From positions 69,581,710 to 69,645,709 of the forward strand of contig NC_134646.1 in assembly GCF_030463565.1 (NCBI RefSeq): a DNA stretch of 64,000 nucleotides, in the 5' to 3' direction. The translations under genes and the position numbers were made by a program. Position 1 is the stretch's first letter, and every line of letters begins with the position of its first letter. The notes below the pieces were generated by a model. The model made no database searches, was not told where the DNA came from, and was given only the letters and a program-made list of their open reading frames with translations. This stretch comes from Pelecanus crispus. Its lineage: Eukaryota; Chordata; Aves; Pelecaniformes; Pelecanidae. Of this stretch, positions 10,556 through 23,800 are shown piece by piece.

Positions 10556-11140
10556 TGTCCTGGTTTCAGCTGGGATAGAGTTAATTTTCTTCCTAGTAGC
10601 TGGCATAGTGCTGTGTTTTGGATTCAGTATGAGAAGAATGTTGATAACACACTGATGTTTTAGTTGTTGCTGAGTACTGCTTATGCTAGTCAAGGACTTT
10701 TCAGCTTCCCATGCTCTGCCAGGTGCACAAGAAGCTGGGAGGGGGCACAGCCAGGACAGCTGACCCAAACTGACCAAAGGGCTATTCCATACCATATGAC
10801 GTCATGCTCAGTATAGAAACTGGGGGGGGTTGGCCAGGGGGCAGCAATCGCTGCTTGGGAACTGGCTGGGCATCCGTCAGCAGGTGGTGAGCAATTGCAT
10901 CACTTGTTTTTCCTGGGTTTTGTTCATCTCTCTTGCTCGTTGTTTTCCTTTTCATTACAATTTGTTTATTATTATTGTTGTTGTTATTATATTTTATTTC
11001 AATTATTAAACTGTTCTTATCTCAACCCATGAGTTTTCTTACTTTTGCTCTTCTGATTCTCTCTCCCATCCCACCCAGGGGAGGAGGGTGAGCGAGCGGC
11101 TGTGTGGTGCTTCATTGCCAACTGGGGCTAAACCACAACA
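10556..11140 (+). mobile_element. Solo ERV LTR, family A copy 1
   Basis: A 585-bp LTR begins TGTCCTGGTTTCAG and ends AACCACAACA. It is bracketed by a perfect 5-bp target-site duplication, GTTAG, at 10551-10555 and 11141-11145. It carries an intact CRE (TGACGTCA, 10797-10804), a TATA-like TATAGAAA about 8 bp after it, a (TTA/TTG)n tract near 10965-11010 and an ATTAAA poly(A) signal. No retroviral coding region is adjacent. I recognise the family as a widespread neoavian LTR. The 5-bp duplication points to an ERVL-like group (inference). Confidence 0.93.
10797..10804 (+). promoter_or_regulatory. CRE palindrome in LTR copy 1 U3
   Basis: TGACGTCA is a full cAMP-response element, a few bases upstream of the LTR TATA-like box. 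It is retained in copies 1 and 5 and mutated in the other three relatives in this window. Confidence 0.6.
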
Positions 11141-11145
11141 GTTAG

Positions 11146-14100
11146 ACACACATATACAGGGAAAAAAAAGCAAAATAAATGGGCAGCACTGAAGTTTTTA
11201 TTCAGATTGTAACTTGAAAATGGGGGACTCCCACTCCATTACCCATTTCTCTAATTGCAAACTGTTTGTTAGGAATGGCTCTCTTTTTTTCCCCTTCCTC
11301 TAGAGGAAAAAAGAAGTGCAGATATGAAACACAGGTTCAAACTATGTGCCACATAAGGGGGAGCACAATATCTCCATTGCCTGTAGACTGTCAGCTCAAA
11401 CAGGCAGAGATTGACTCTGAACTAAGGCGGGAGTCACAGCCTATGAACCAGCCCTGGGCCTTGAAAAACAGGAATTTTTTTAATCTGAGTCTTTTCAGTC
11501 TTTAAACCATTTGAGGTACTTCTTGCTGACTCTCCTCAAGCACATCAGCATAAACTCTATGAAGAGTGGCTTTCAGGTGTGCCTCTTCCATGCTGTCCCC
11601 TTCAGCTGCTCCCTTCTTGTGGTTCTGTTCTCGCCTCGCGGAGTGCCAGGCAGAGCTGCGCAGGGAGGGGGAATCAGCAGCACCCAGTTTCTGGGCCTGT
11701 CTGCTGAGGAGAGGGAAACTGAAATGCTGACGTGATGTGAAATCAATACTGGTTTTCTCTTTTTCAAAGAAAACCTGCTGTATGTCCAAGAATGGTGGGG
11801 AGTAGACTTATGTCATTGGTGTGTGGGCAGACTTAAAGAGTTGGGAGCACAGACAGCTATTATATTGAAGATATCTGTGGGAGAACTCGTAGACCATTGA
11901 GACCTGTAGACTAATCAGTCAAACTGATCAGTTTGGCTGCGTGAGACATTTCTATGTTATTTCTGTTGCTGCAGTATGTCATTGCTGGCCATGCAGTATC
12001 TGATTGTAACAGCGTGTCTGCTGTGCCGGTGGAGTAAACAGCGGTATTGTATTTGGGCAGCATGTCTTGGCCTTTGTATTACTGGTTGAACTGGATGTTT
12101 TTCTTAGGGCAGCAGAAGGGATTCAGAAAAAAGAAGAAAAGCAAAGCTGCAGTAGTTAGCAAATCATTATTTGGCAGATCTTCTTGCATTTCTCCATGAA
12201 ATGGATCTGCTGTTGCTGGTGTTACAAATGATGGCTTACAGTCATGAAGAGAACCATTTCACTTCAGATTATTAGATCACAGGTGAAGTGTGTCTACATT
12301 CTCTGCATCTAGTCCTTAAGGCTGGGAGCTACTCTGTTACTTCGTTAGTAATTCTTTAACCATCACTCCTATTATCAATAGCCTAAGAGACAGGCAGCAA
12401 CACTTCCTTGCCCCTGTCATACACAGCCTTGTCAGACACAGATAAATGTAAATTATAGCCTGTTCTATGAAGCTAAAATTGCCCTCTAGCACAGCCCTCT
12501 AAGCCTTTATTCCCCCTCAAACTGAGATCCCTAAAGCGTATGAATGGAAATGAAATTGCTGAAGTGACAAAACCACAGTTGCAAACGGCCTTTATATTTA
12601 CTTAACAATCTGAAAATCTTGCTCACTGTCTCTGCAAGTGAATAGAACCAGTGCTAGTGTGAAGACAGGATGAGTGAGTCTGAAGATGCAATGAATTAGA
12701 GCAGTGTGGGAGGCACCACCAATAGCTCTTCGGTTTAACGATCAACTAGCCCAGATTTCTTTTCATAGTGTACAACAGTAACTCCCTACCTTGCTCCAGA
12801 CTAATCTTTTCTAAAAGTGCTTGGTGGGAAAGGATGGGACTGGTGATGGATAGATGTTCATCTTGGACTTTGTTTCTTAGACACCTACAGGGCTTCACTG
12901 TTCCATCCACCACATATTTTTTCTTCTAGCTGTACTTTGTAATATTTGCATGAACACACTTTTGATTCCAGACCTTCTTGAAATGATTCAGAGAAGTTAA
13001 ATACTACTTGGATACTATCATTTTGTGGGAAACTCAGATTTTTCATTGCCTTGTTACTTGTTCAGTTACTGATGACTGAAATGAGCTTTCATTCTCTGTG
13101 TGTTCTAGTATGCTACCGTGCAGCATAAGGATCTAATGTGATAATGATCAGATCCACCGAAACGTCACCCTGTAGGCACATATCTATCAGTTAAAAAACC
13201 CCAAGACATTAATTTACATATCATGTGGCAGTAAAAGTATGTGGGGAGGCAAACAAAGCAGAATCAGAGATGCTGAGTTAACTGTTAAGTGGGAACTTAA
13301 TTTACATAACCTAGGAGGAATATGCTGTATTTGAAAGTAATAATTCATGACTGAAGGTTCACTGATTATCTGTAAGTTAGACAGAACCAAAGCAAGAAGC
13401 TTTCTTCAAAGGTGTCTTAGAAGTCCAAGCCTGAGACAGAAGTCTTTGGCAAGGACTTTATCAGATCCTTTAGCCAGGGTGGTTCTGCTATCATTACAAA
13501 AAAAAAAAAAAAAAATCACCAATATTCATATAAACAGCCATTCTGTCAACAATTTAAACATAATGGCAGAGACCCAGGAGTCCCGGAAGATTTCAAGAGG
13601 GACATGAATCCATGCACACAAATTGACACAAAAAGTTTCAAGTTTTATTTTGGAGATTTACTGTTTATCTCAAATGCACGATGGAGCAGCAGGGGATGTT
13701 CTGGTTTGGACATCTCCTTTATCCAATTATGTTCAGTAGTACACTTGATCTACCAAAACAAGTTGTCTTTTCAGGGGAATTACAACACTGCCTACTTTAA
13801 GAAAGAGAGGAAGAAAAGCCGTGAGTAGAATCAGATGGTTCTTAAAAGCTCATTTAAAAAAAAAAGTAATTTAATACTTTGTAATGTTTGAAAGGCTTGA
13901 TTTAAGGCAAAATTACTAGCCAGTCTAGATTATTTTTGCACTAATGTAATGAAATTTCCATTTTTTTTTCCGTATAGATAAGTCTGTAATGAGGAGATTC
14001 AAGCTAACTTAAAGAAGTAAATAACATTAGAAGTGCATTTTGTGAAATTAGAGAAAATAGAAATTATGTATATTACATTAAACTGTATCAAACTGTTTTA

Positions 14101-15750
14101 AAAAGCTGTTCTTTCAGATAGGGAAAAACCTGTCCTCTTCCTTTACTTCTACCTAATGCTTTTGGTGTGTAAGTGTATATAAAAAAAAGAAAAAAAGAGA
14201 AAGTAAGTCTGAGGAAAGTTGCTGCATGCTCTTTTCTTCCTTTTTTTAAAAAAAGAGGAAATAGGAAAAAATGCAGTAAAAACCTCAAATAGTTAATGAA
14301 GAATTTAACTGTGACTAAAACGAATTTGTTTGTCTGTAAGAAACATAGATGGAAAAATTCCCATCTGTTTTACCAGAAAGTGCTGAAACTTGTCTTTTGA
14401 GCTAATTACTAATTCTGAAGTAGTTGAGAAAAAAATTATAAAATGCTTTTCTTCTTTATTTCAAAAGATTAATCATCTTTAGGATGTGGTTTCCCCCCTT
14501 CATGGCATAGGAGGAAGACAGTTATAGTGATAAATATATTGACATAGGATTCAAATGCTTTTCCAGTCTACATTTTCTTTAAAAAATACACTTCTTCTGA
14601 ATGTTGACAATCCAAGGATTGCATGAAATATTAAGATAATGTGCATTTACAATCTGCTAAGTATAAAACAGAAGAACAAAAATGCTGAATAAACATTTTT
14701 GTTTGCATAATAAAAATATTGTGCCAAATTACAGACAATTTAAGAAAGTCATTTAGTCACAGTAGATAAAAGTATTAGTTTTCTTATATTTACCCAGCGG
14801 CAAAATGCTATACAGTCTCTGTCTCTGTCTTGAAAGATCCATCATCTTGCGTTCCACCTCTATGCATTCTTTTTTATCACTTTATACTCCTGGCAGTGTT
14901 TACATGAACCTTTTCCACTATTACCAACATTACTGATGTTGTTCAAGTGGTAGCAAGATCAGTAGGGTTAGTAGCGGGTTCCTTATATTCACAGAATTTA
15001 CAGGCTTCTCTTTGCTGTTCAGTGTTGTTAACTGTAGTCCAGCAAAGACTGCAGATCATTGCTGTAGAGCTTCATGAGATAGGGCTTTTATTTCACTGAT
15101 TCCAAAATCACTTGCCTTCTGATTGACTTGTGTTTTCTTTTTGACTGTGCAAAGAGTTGGGACTAAGGAACTCTGCGAAAGGAGAAGGGAGGAAAGAATG
15201 GATGAGAGTGGATATTGGGGGGTTGCTTTTTCTAGTAAGAGGGATTAATGGAGTAAAACCTCTTGTAGAATCTCCCCAGACAAAAAGGATTTATCCACAT
15301 TACGCCACAAGAATTATTTCCCCCTAGGCTTATGAATGTTCCTTCAGTTTGCTTAAGAAAGGAATGTTTTTTGCCTTTCTTGTGGTAGTTACATGGAAGC
15401 TTATGTGTGGACAGCATTGTTTTATACTAAATTTCAAAAAACATTGGAATAGGAAGGCAGGGATTTTAGCCAGGCTTAATAGGCACCATTCAGCCAACAA
15501 TAGAAGGAGGCTGTTTAGAATCTGAACAAGGTTGTGCCTGTCTATCACATGGTCACAGAATAAGTGAGGGGCACCAGGGGGTCCTGCGTCTTTGCCTAGT
15601 CATGATACTTCATTTAGACAAAACCAATATTTCTGTCTTTATAGAGCAAGAGGTGTAAGTTGCTAAAGGACCATGTGGAGATGCTATATTTTATGCGATT
15701 AGAAAGCAGGGGTTTTAACTGGCTTTGCTGGTAGGCTGGACATACACAAC
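11146..15750. other. Non-coding stretch, no gene recognised
   Basis: The interval is AT-rich unique-looking sequence with an A18 run at 13498-13515. The sequence before the A-run has an open frame but no recognised protein and no poly(A) signal at the right distance, so I do not call a retropseudogene. A weak CTCF-like GCACCAGGGGGTCC lies at 15571-15584, with three mismatches. Confidence 0.45.
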
Positions 15751-15755
15751 CCAAA

Positions 15756-16321
15756 TGTCGTGGTTTAGCCCCAGCCAGCAACTAAGCACCACGCAGCCGC
15801 TCACTCCCCTTGCCCCGGTGGGATGGTGAAGAGAATCAGAGGAGTAAGAGTGAGAAAACTCCTGGGTTGAGATAAGAACGGTTTACTAATTGAAATAAAA
15901 TAAAGTTAAATAGCAGTAGTAATAATAACAATATAATAATAGTAGTAATAATAATATACAAAGCAAGTGATGCACAATGCAATTGCTCACCACCCACCAA
16001 CCAATACCCAGCCGCTTCCCGAGCAGCGATCGCTGCCCCCCGACCAACTCCTCCCAGTTTCTATACTGAGCATGATGCCACATGGTATGGAATAGCCCTT
16101 TGGTCAGTTTGGGTCAGCTGTCCTGGCTGTGCCCCCTCCCAGCTTCTTGTGCACCTGGCAGAGCATGGGAAGCTGAAAAGTTCTTGACTAGCATAAGCAG
16201 TACTTAGCAACAACTAAAACATCAGCGTGTTATCAGCATTCTTCTCATACTGAATCCAAAACATAGCACTATGCCAGCTACTAGGAAGAAAATTAACTCT
16301 ACTCCAGCCAAAACCAGGACA
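15756..16321 (-). mobile_element. Solo ERV LTR, family A copy 2
   Basis: A 566-bp minus-strand LTR (plus-strand reading TGTCGTGGTTTAGC...AACCAGGACA) lies between perfect 5-bp duplications CCAAA at 15751-15755 and 16322-16326. It has the same family features as copy 1, including an A/T triplet tract at 15900-15958. Its CRE is broken (TGGCATCA in the sense direction). It faces copy 1 in inverted orientation 4.6 kb away. Confidence 0.93.
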
Positions 16322-16326
16322 CCAAA

Positions 16327-19201
16327 ATAATCTTGTCCCCTAAAAACTTAAAGAGTCTTCTATGTGTGATAAGGGAACAATAATTTCCTGAAAATATTTA
16401 ATCAGGATAACATATTTTAATAAAAGCAAAACAAAATATTTAAGACATTTTCTTATTCCTCACAACCTGTGGTCATTGTGCAATTAATACGCAACCGAAT
16501 ATTTAATTGCTAGCATATTAGAAAACATTGAAACAACAGAGCTTAACAGTGAATGCTCTGTAAAAGTTAGTTTAATTGGTGCCAGAGCAAGGATTTTTTT
16601 AACTGTTTAATGGGGTAGATCGGAGTTTAATAGAGGGACTATGCTATTGTGACTCCCTCTTCCTTGTTATTAAATGGTGTCATCCCTTTTCCTTCCCAGT
16701 AGGGTCTTGGATCATAATTTGAGATTTACCATATTTGGATATCTATGTATGTTGGTCATACTAGTTCCTCTGAGAATTTACAATAATAATAGTAAAAAAT
16801 TCAGGTAGGGAGAGTAGGGAATACCAAAGTTGGTTTGCTCTATTATTTCTCAGGTTGTATATTTGTTTGTTTGTTGTCTGTTTGGTTCTTTTCCTTCCTC
16901 CTTTTCTGGAAAAAGGAAAAAACACGTCTCTCTAGAAATATCTATTTGTTCTTGCATAGTAGAAACTGTAGACGTAGGGAGGAGAAAAATGAGTGCAGTA
17001 CTCCCATCATGGAGTTAAAGACAGAAAGTCTTTGATGCTGAAATTCTCTTTTTCAGAGCTTTCCCTAAAAATACAAAAATGTGAGCTGTAGATACGGTGT
17101 ATTTCTCAAGGAACACATCTCTTTTCTGTAGCTAGGTTGTTGTGTGGGCAATGCAGATGCTAATTTTAGGTGAAGATCATCCTGAATGCAAAGTTTTGCT
17201 CGCTGTTTATTTATTAAATATCTCAAATTTTGGCAAATTTCTTAAATCAGGGATATGCAGTACTTGAGATGGGAACTTGTAAGGGAGTTGATGACCATGT
17301 CCTTGCTATAGACTCTTTTGTATCCTGCACAAATAATCCTTTGTCCCTTTAACTGAGGTTACCCAAAGTCATCCAGAAAGGTTTGAGCCGCAGAAGAATT
17401 ACACCCTTAATACATACAGACCAAAACTCTTTGCGTAGGTGTAGCTATCGTGGCAAAAGAACTCTGTGTGTCGTATTCCACCAAAGCCAGGAAGGAGTAA
17501 CAGTGCCTGTGCTGCAGGACTTGGGCTGGCTAGGCAGCAGGTTCCGAGGCATTGCTTTCAAACTGGTTTGTCACCTGTACGAGCCATTAGGACAGCGTGT
17601 ACCTAGCACGTGCTGTGCCTTCTGGCCCTCGTACCAGGGGACAGCTCGGGAGCCAGCTGCAGGAGGGATAGATTGACCTGGAGCAATATCCCCCTGCTTG
17701 GCTGCTGTCTTTAAGAGTCCCTCAAGTCTCTTTCCTTTCACCTGTGCTTCGGGACTCTAGATTTGCTAAATGAATGTGTGATTTGTATCTGTTCTGTCCC
17801 TTAAAAAGGCAAAAAGCCTGCTTTATAGGGCTGGTACATTTACCATGTACATACTTAGGTAACTTCCCTGAACGCAAAACCAAGCAAGTTTTCTCCCTGA
17901 GCAGGATGAGTAGATACATGAGGTCTGGAACCTGAAGTTCAAGAACCATGGACAATGCAGATTCTGAAAGATTCTGGACACAGTTCTTTTCTGTGATTCC
18001 CAAGGTCTGATTTTTACATTCTCCATAAAAAAAACCCAAACCCTCCAGTATACAGTATTCTGTGTTACCTTGTAGAAATTATGAAAATATCTGATACTAA
18101 AACTATTCTTTTTTTTTCCTTCAGCTTGACTATGGGGCCAAATAACACTATAATCCTGTGCAATGAGCAATATGCAAGCCTGTTAACATCAATTCAAGGA
18201 GACTATATACCTGAAATTTATAGGAGAAGAAATGATTAATAGACATTCATCTTGTCACTCCAAAAAGGACATATTTTACATGTTAATATGCAATATCCGG
18301 TAGGTGTAGCTATAGAGGTGTTACAGTTCTTAATCCTCTTTCTGGCTTTGAAATGTCATTAGATGATACAGTACCATATTAATAATTAGATATCCAAAAT
18401 AAACTAAATTCATGCCAACATGCACAAAAATCTGAGAAATAAAGGATCATCATAGGTAATAAGTTAATTTGATAGAACATTTTTCCAGATTTTAATTGCA
18501 TTTGTAATCTGTTTATACCAAGGTTATATGTTTACCCAAGAGACTAAGACTGCCAGGCACTTCTAAGCAATAAATGGCAGCAGAATAGCAATGCTGGTTT
18601 AATAAACTTGGGAAGTTTTAAACTTGTTTTTTCCTTTGGCTGCCGCTTGGGCTAGTCTGCTCCTCACCTCAGTCTGAGGACCCAACAGCAATGTGCTACA
18701 GTAAGTTTCTGAAGGAACAGTAATAGGGCAAGCTGATTCTGGTACCTAAAAAAAGAGAAATTAATTTTTAAACTTACTGGCCTTTGAGATAATTACAGGA
18801 ACATGTACGTGCCACTCTGCCAGTACTGCACTAGCTTTTTCTAGAGCATCACCAGTCTTTTTCCCTTTTAGATATATCTCTGATTCATGATTTTTCAGTA
18901 TTATGCCAAAATTAGTTCAGTAAAAGGTTCCTGTTGGGTCTAGGTTGCTTGCACTGTGCTCTTGTGATTTAACATAAACAGACGTTCAGGACTGAATAGC
19001 TGCCATCACTGCAGTCTTATGCTGTACATATAACAATTTCAGCAAAGGCGGAATTACTCGTTCTTTAAGCATGCCTGCTTACTGTTTCATGTATTACTGA
19101 CAATCTACTAAGGAAGAAAATTGCAGTCAAAAATCATGGCAATTCAGGTTGCCACAGGATAGAGAGAGAAACTGTACAAAACTTTAATTGTAACAGTACC
19201 T
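16327..19201. other. Non-coding stretch, no gene recognised
   Basis: Mostly AT-rich. A (TTTG)n-like patch lies at 16858-16885. A GC-richer 200-bp patch at 17450-17660 has an open frame of 97 codons without recognised domains. Confidence 0.45.
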
Positions 19202-19206
19202 GGAAG

Positions 19207-19793
19207 TGTGCTGGTTTTGGCTGCAATAGAGTTCATTTTCTTCATAGTAGCTAGTATGGGGCTATGTTTTGGATTTGTGCTGGGAACAGTGTGGACAACA
19301 CAGGGATGTTTTAGTTCCTGCTGAGCAGCGCTTACACAGAGTCAAGGCCTTTTCTGCTCCTCACCCCACCCCACCAGCGAGCAGGCTGGGGGTGCACAAG
19401 AACTTGGGAGGGGACACGGCTGGGACAGCTGACCCCAACTGACCAAAGGGATAGTCCACACCATACGGCATCATGCTCAGCATCTAAAGCTGGGGGAAGA
19501 AGAAGGAAGCGGGGAAGGTTTGGAGTGATGGTGTTTGTCTTCCCAAGTCACCGTTACGTGTGATGGAGCCCTGCATCCCTGGAGATGGCTGAACACCTGC
19601 CTGCCGATGGGCAGTAGTGAATACATTCCTTGTTTTGCTTTGCTTGTGTGTGCAGCTTTTGCTTTATTTATTAAACTGTCTTTATCTCAACCCACGAGTT
19701 TTCTCACTTTCACTCTTCCAATTCTCTCTCCCTTCCCACAGCGGGGGAGTGAGCGAGCGGTGCTTAGTTGCTGGCTGGGGTTAAACCATGACA
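19207..19793 (+). mobile_element. Solo ERV LTR, family B copy 3
   Basis: A 587-bp LTR (TGTGCTGG...CATGACA) has perfect 5-bp duplications GGAAG at 19202-19206 and 19794-19798. It shares both ends with family A but has a different centre: a GGGGGAAGAAGAAGGAAGCG block and no triplet tract. It carries an ATTAAA poly(A) signal. A 97-codon frame inside (19535-19828) recurs in copy 4 and is simply LTR sequence. Over about 500 bp it differs from copy 4 at only a handful of positions. Confidence 0.93.
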
Positions 19794-20799
19794 GGAAGAA
19801 AAATTTACCCAAATTTTCTTTAAACTGAAGAGCAGTGTCTTGCACAGTATTACTTCTGGGCTAATGCTGAAATGAGCTTTGGAAAGTAAATCAATGAATA
19901 AAGGCTTAATACAGTAGATTTATGTATGCTGTCAGTTTCTAGGCAATATAATTATTGTCAGTTTTCTGCCTCTTGCTACTTCTTTAGCTTCTGGGAATAA
20001 TGGGAGAATGTGTTCAGCCATGTGACACCTTTTCCTTTGCAGAGCTAACCGCTGTTTCCCCCTTGGTGAATCTTGCATTTTAAAGAGCTCTCACATGTTC
20101 TTCCATGAGAATTTTGTAAAATACCATGTGACAAAAAATCATTTTACAATATTGTAGCTCAAGTGGCTTTCCATATCACATAGGCTGCTGAGAAATCAGT
20201 GTCAAGCTTGGATCCACAGAAGCACGCTGCCTTAAATAAACTGGAAGTCAAAAGATGCAATCCCTCAGCTTTATAGAAAGCTGCAGAGTGACCATATGAT
20301 AGATGGGTTTGATTCATGATAGCAATGCACTGCATAGTCAGTCCCTTCAGAAAATTATTTATTAGAGATGTTCTTGCCTTCTTCTATTTCTTGCTTATTG
20401 TCCTCTCTTTACACAGTTAGCCCAGAACGATCCCAGATCCTACAGTTGGAATGGCTGTCCTTACATCAGACTTACATCTGACTTTGAGAGCTGGTGGAAT
20501 TGTAAAGGCTATAGATTAGCAGCTGTTTAGCGTTTAACCATATCAGAGAAGCAAGACTGCTTTTCCTGATTTGTAGTCTTGATCTTGATCAGGAGAATGG
20601 ACATTTCCTAAACATCTTTTTCATGCTTCTTTTAAATTAAACTACAGTGAGGATTGATCTTGTTTTGTAATTCTGTGATGCTGTGAGAAATGACTGATTA
20701 AATCCATGGTACTATAATTTGAATGTGCAAAGTCATATAGGTTAAAGTAGTACATAGCTTTCATTACTGCTTCTATGTTCTCTCTTCTCTTCCTTATAG

Positions 20800-20840
20800 G
20801 GCCATGAACTTTGGATCAAAATACTCACAGAGGTGTGTTT
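20800..20840 (+). other. Exon-like interval with ATG
   Basis: A 41-bp interval sits between an acceptor with a good pyrimidine tract (tctcttctcttccttatAG) and a perfect GTAAGT donor at 20841. It contains an ATG at 20804 followed by 12 open codons and one extra base, a phase-1 junction. Joining it to the next candidate exon (28764) gives an immediate stop. It is therefore more plausible as an untranslated or lncRNA exon, or as a chance pairing of splice motifs. Confidence 0.22.
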
Positions 20841-23800
20841 GTAAGTAATAATGCATGTTTGTATTAGGAATAATGTTCTGGCCTGACTGCTTTGTTAGTT
20901 TCTAGTAAGAAAGGAAAAGCGATAAATCTTTTGTAGTTTGGGATTTACTGAGCAGGAAGGAATGTGATCAGTAACGTCTGAGGTCAGACTAACTGGTTTC
21001 AGCTGCTGACTGTAGAATTAATGATCTCCCTGTATCATGGGAGGGAGGCAGAGGAAAAATACGTTCTGAAAAACAACAACAAAATTACTTGTTGTCTGTA
21101 AGAACCTTTTATTTTGATCTGGATTTTTGTTTGTTTGTTTGTATGTAAAAGAGATTGACTTGATGTCTTTTATTCTTGCTAAGAAGTAACTGTTTTCATT
21201 TCTAGGTAATTTATGTTACAAACTAGGAGTGTGATGAAAACATTTTGAGTAATAAAATGGGATTTTAAAACTTTCTTTCAAGTTTTGTGAAAAAGATATG
21301 ATGTGTCATTAATATTATTTATATTTGTAAATTTATGGGAATTCCTATAAGTGATAGAACTTAATTAAAATATAGTGCTAAAATACAGAAATTTGCTGAC
21401 ATCTTTCCTGGTCTTTTAATTAGACCTGACTGAGAATTAAAAAGTTATGTCAAAATCAGGCAAAGTATCCCAAAGATTTATTTAAACTTTGTTATCATTC
21501 TGTAGAATAAATGTGTACAGAATTATGCAGTTGGTAGCCATAAAGCTTTTATGCTTTACAGAATAAATAGCCAAAGAAAGTGTTTTAACTGTGGTGTACC
21601 TGTAATTCAGTGACACTTGTGGTACAAACATGGCATCAATGCTCAAAAGGCTATGATAGCTTAACACAGCAAATGTAAAATTAATGTTGTGGGGTAACAT
21701 ATTTCACAGAAGTGCTTGGTGTGTCAGTGGATTACTGCATCAGAGATTTGCCGGAGTTCTTAATTCTGGTTTAGGTCTTAAGTGGAAAAGGAGAAGGATT
21801 TGACTGAAGACAACACCTACTTCTGCATATCACAAAGTTATCAGAATCATTAATAGGATTTCTTTTCCTTGGTAAAAGGGTGTGTTAAACGAGGATTAAA
21901 ATGTGCTGTGTGGAGTTATTTTAAGATATTTGCACAGTAGCTTCTAAAGCCATTATTAGAGATAATAAGATTAATAATAAAAGGATAAGCTCCATTTTGT
22001 TAGCCACACAAGGTGAAGCTTAGTCTTATGTGTTTTCGTGAGAGCTAGACAAATGTTTCAAGGGACTATAAAACAATGTTTAGATGACTGCTGTAATGAG
22101 CAGTGAATATAAATCAGCAAAGCTCAAGCGGCATCTAACCTGGGTAGAAGTTAGCCCAGAAACTGTGTGAATTTACTCATTTCTGTGGGTTGTCTGTGTT
22201 GGCAGAATGTTTTTAGAAAAAAAGGAAAAAATATTTATAGAACAACAAACTTTCAAAATACCTTTCTAACATATAAAATACATAGAATATATATACATTT
22301 AAAGAAACATGGGAAAACTGAGAAAAGGATGCTTTTTTGAAGAGTTTTGAAAGTCAGCTCTGATATTGTGAAACTTTTCTTACAGGCATTTTCACATACT
22401 GCAGTTATTTACAGCTGCTTTGTCAGGCTTTCAAATAAAATACATATTCAAGCAGATGCTTAAACTACAGAATTAAGCCCTATAGAATTTGAACGAGTAC
22501 AAGCTTATATTTAGACTGTGTTCTGCGTAGTGATACTTTAACAAGGTCTGAAATTATCTGGTTTGTACACATCATAGAGGTCATGATTTCATGTTACAAA
22601 AATTTGGCACCAGTTCCAACAGAAGATATTTCCCTTCCTTATGATTTGGTTCTATGCAACATGTACCTTTGCTATAGATATGGCAATGGCAAAAAGAGAA
22701 TTTGTGGGCCTGATTTGTTTGTTTCTTCCATTTCATTCAGGCTGTATCAGTTTCCCAATTTAGTTCCAAACGTGGCCCACAGAAGGTGGTGCTGGTCAAA
22801 TTGAAACAGTCCATATGCCGGAGTGCAGGATAATAGTATTTTAAATCATTTTTGCTGCTTTATTTTGTGAATAACACAACAGTTACAGCAAGAGCTGCTT
22901 TCCATGATATACTAGAGGAGGGCTACTCAGTGAATGCTTACTCAGCTCCACAGAGAAATTGTATGTACTGGCTCCAGCTCTACACGCTTCTTTTGTAGCA
23001 ATGGTAGCGGTATGATTCAGCTGCTTCTCGGGAAACAAGGAACATGATAATCAATACAGGGTCTCTCACTGGAACTGAAAATTTTTGCAGTTCAGATTCA
23101 GACTGGAATAGCCTTGTGCTACATTGCTTCAGATACCTCCAATAGGTAGTGTTTGAAGTTGGCTGCTTGAACCAGGAGATGACAGAAATGTTAGTGGCAA
23201 ATGCAAAGGTTGATCAAGGCACAGAATGAACTGGGCCTTGTTTACAAACAAGCAATCACCTCCATTCTTCTCCCACATTCCCGCAGCAACTGAATAATCT
23301 TATGATATACCACTGACTTTCCTAATTCTTCCTTTCCTCTTTTAACATTTAAAGTTGTTAGATGCTGTAACTGTGGAGGAAAAACCTCCTAACTTCAACA
23401 TGAAGTAAAATAGAGGTGTCAGAAGAAAGCCTGGAACAGTAGGTCTGAGAAGTGTGAATTGCCCCGTGTCCCCATGGGCTCTGCCTGGAACGGCTTCACC
23501 AACCTATTGGGATTCCTTCAGATGTGCGCTGAAGGAACACAGCGCAGGTGATGGGGCACTGAGGAATTGACTTTTGCCTGCCATGTGTTATCAGAAACAG
23601 TGGAGAATTAAGTAGCTGACAAGGTCCTTTGTTCAAATTACATAACCTGCTACAGCAATGTATAATTGGTTGCAAAAGCCAGCCTACAGTTTGGGCTCTT
23701 GTCTGATGTCAGCAAAACCCAGGCAACTTACAGGGAAGTGGGAAATAGTGAGGTATACAGTATAGTATTAGCTGAGAAGCTACTGCAAGTCGTTAAGCTA

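Noticed and set aside
10475..10795. A 106-codon minus-strand frame repeated at 53261-53464
   Set aside because: It is largely antisense to the family A LTR 5' halves, with no independent evidence of coding.
13347..13515. Sequence ahead of an A18 run as a processed pseudogene
   Set aside because: No parent protein recognised, no poly(A) signal at normal distance, and no target duplication seen.
19535..19828. A 97-codon frame whose protein recurs almost unchanged on the other strand at 24859-25116, looking like a gene family
   Set aside because: Both lie inside the inverted family B LTR copies 3 and 4. The similarity is LTR DNA, not a coding family.
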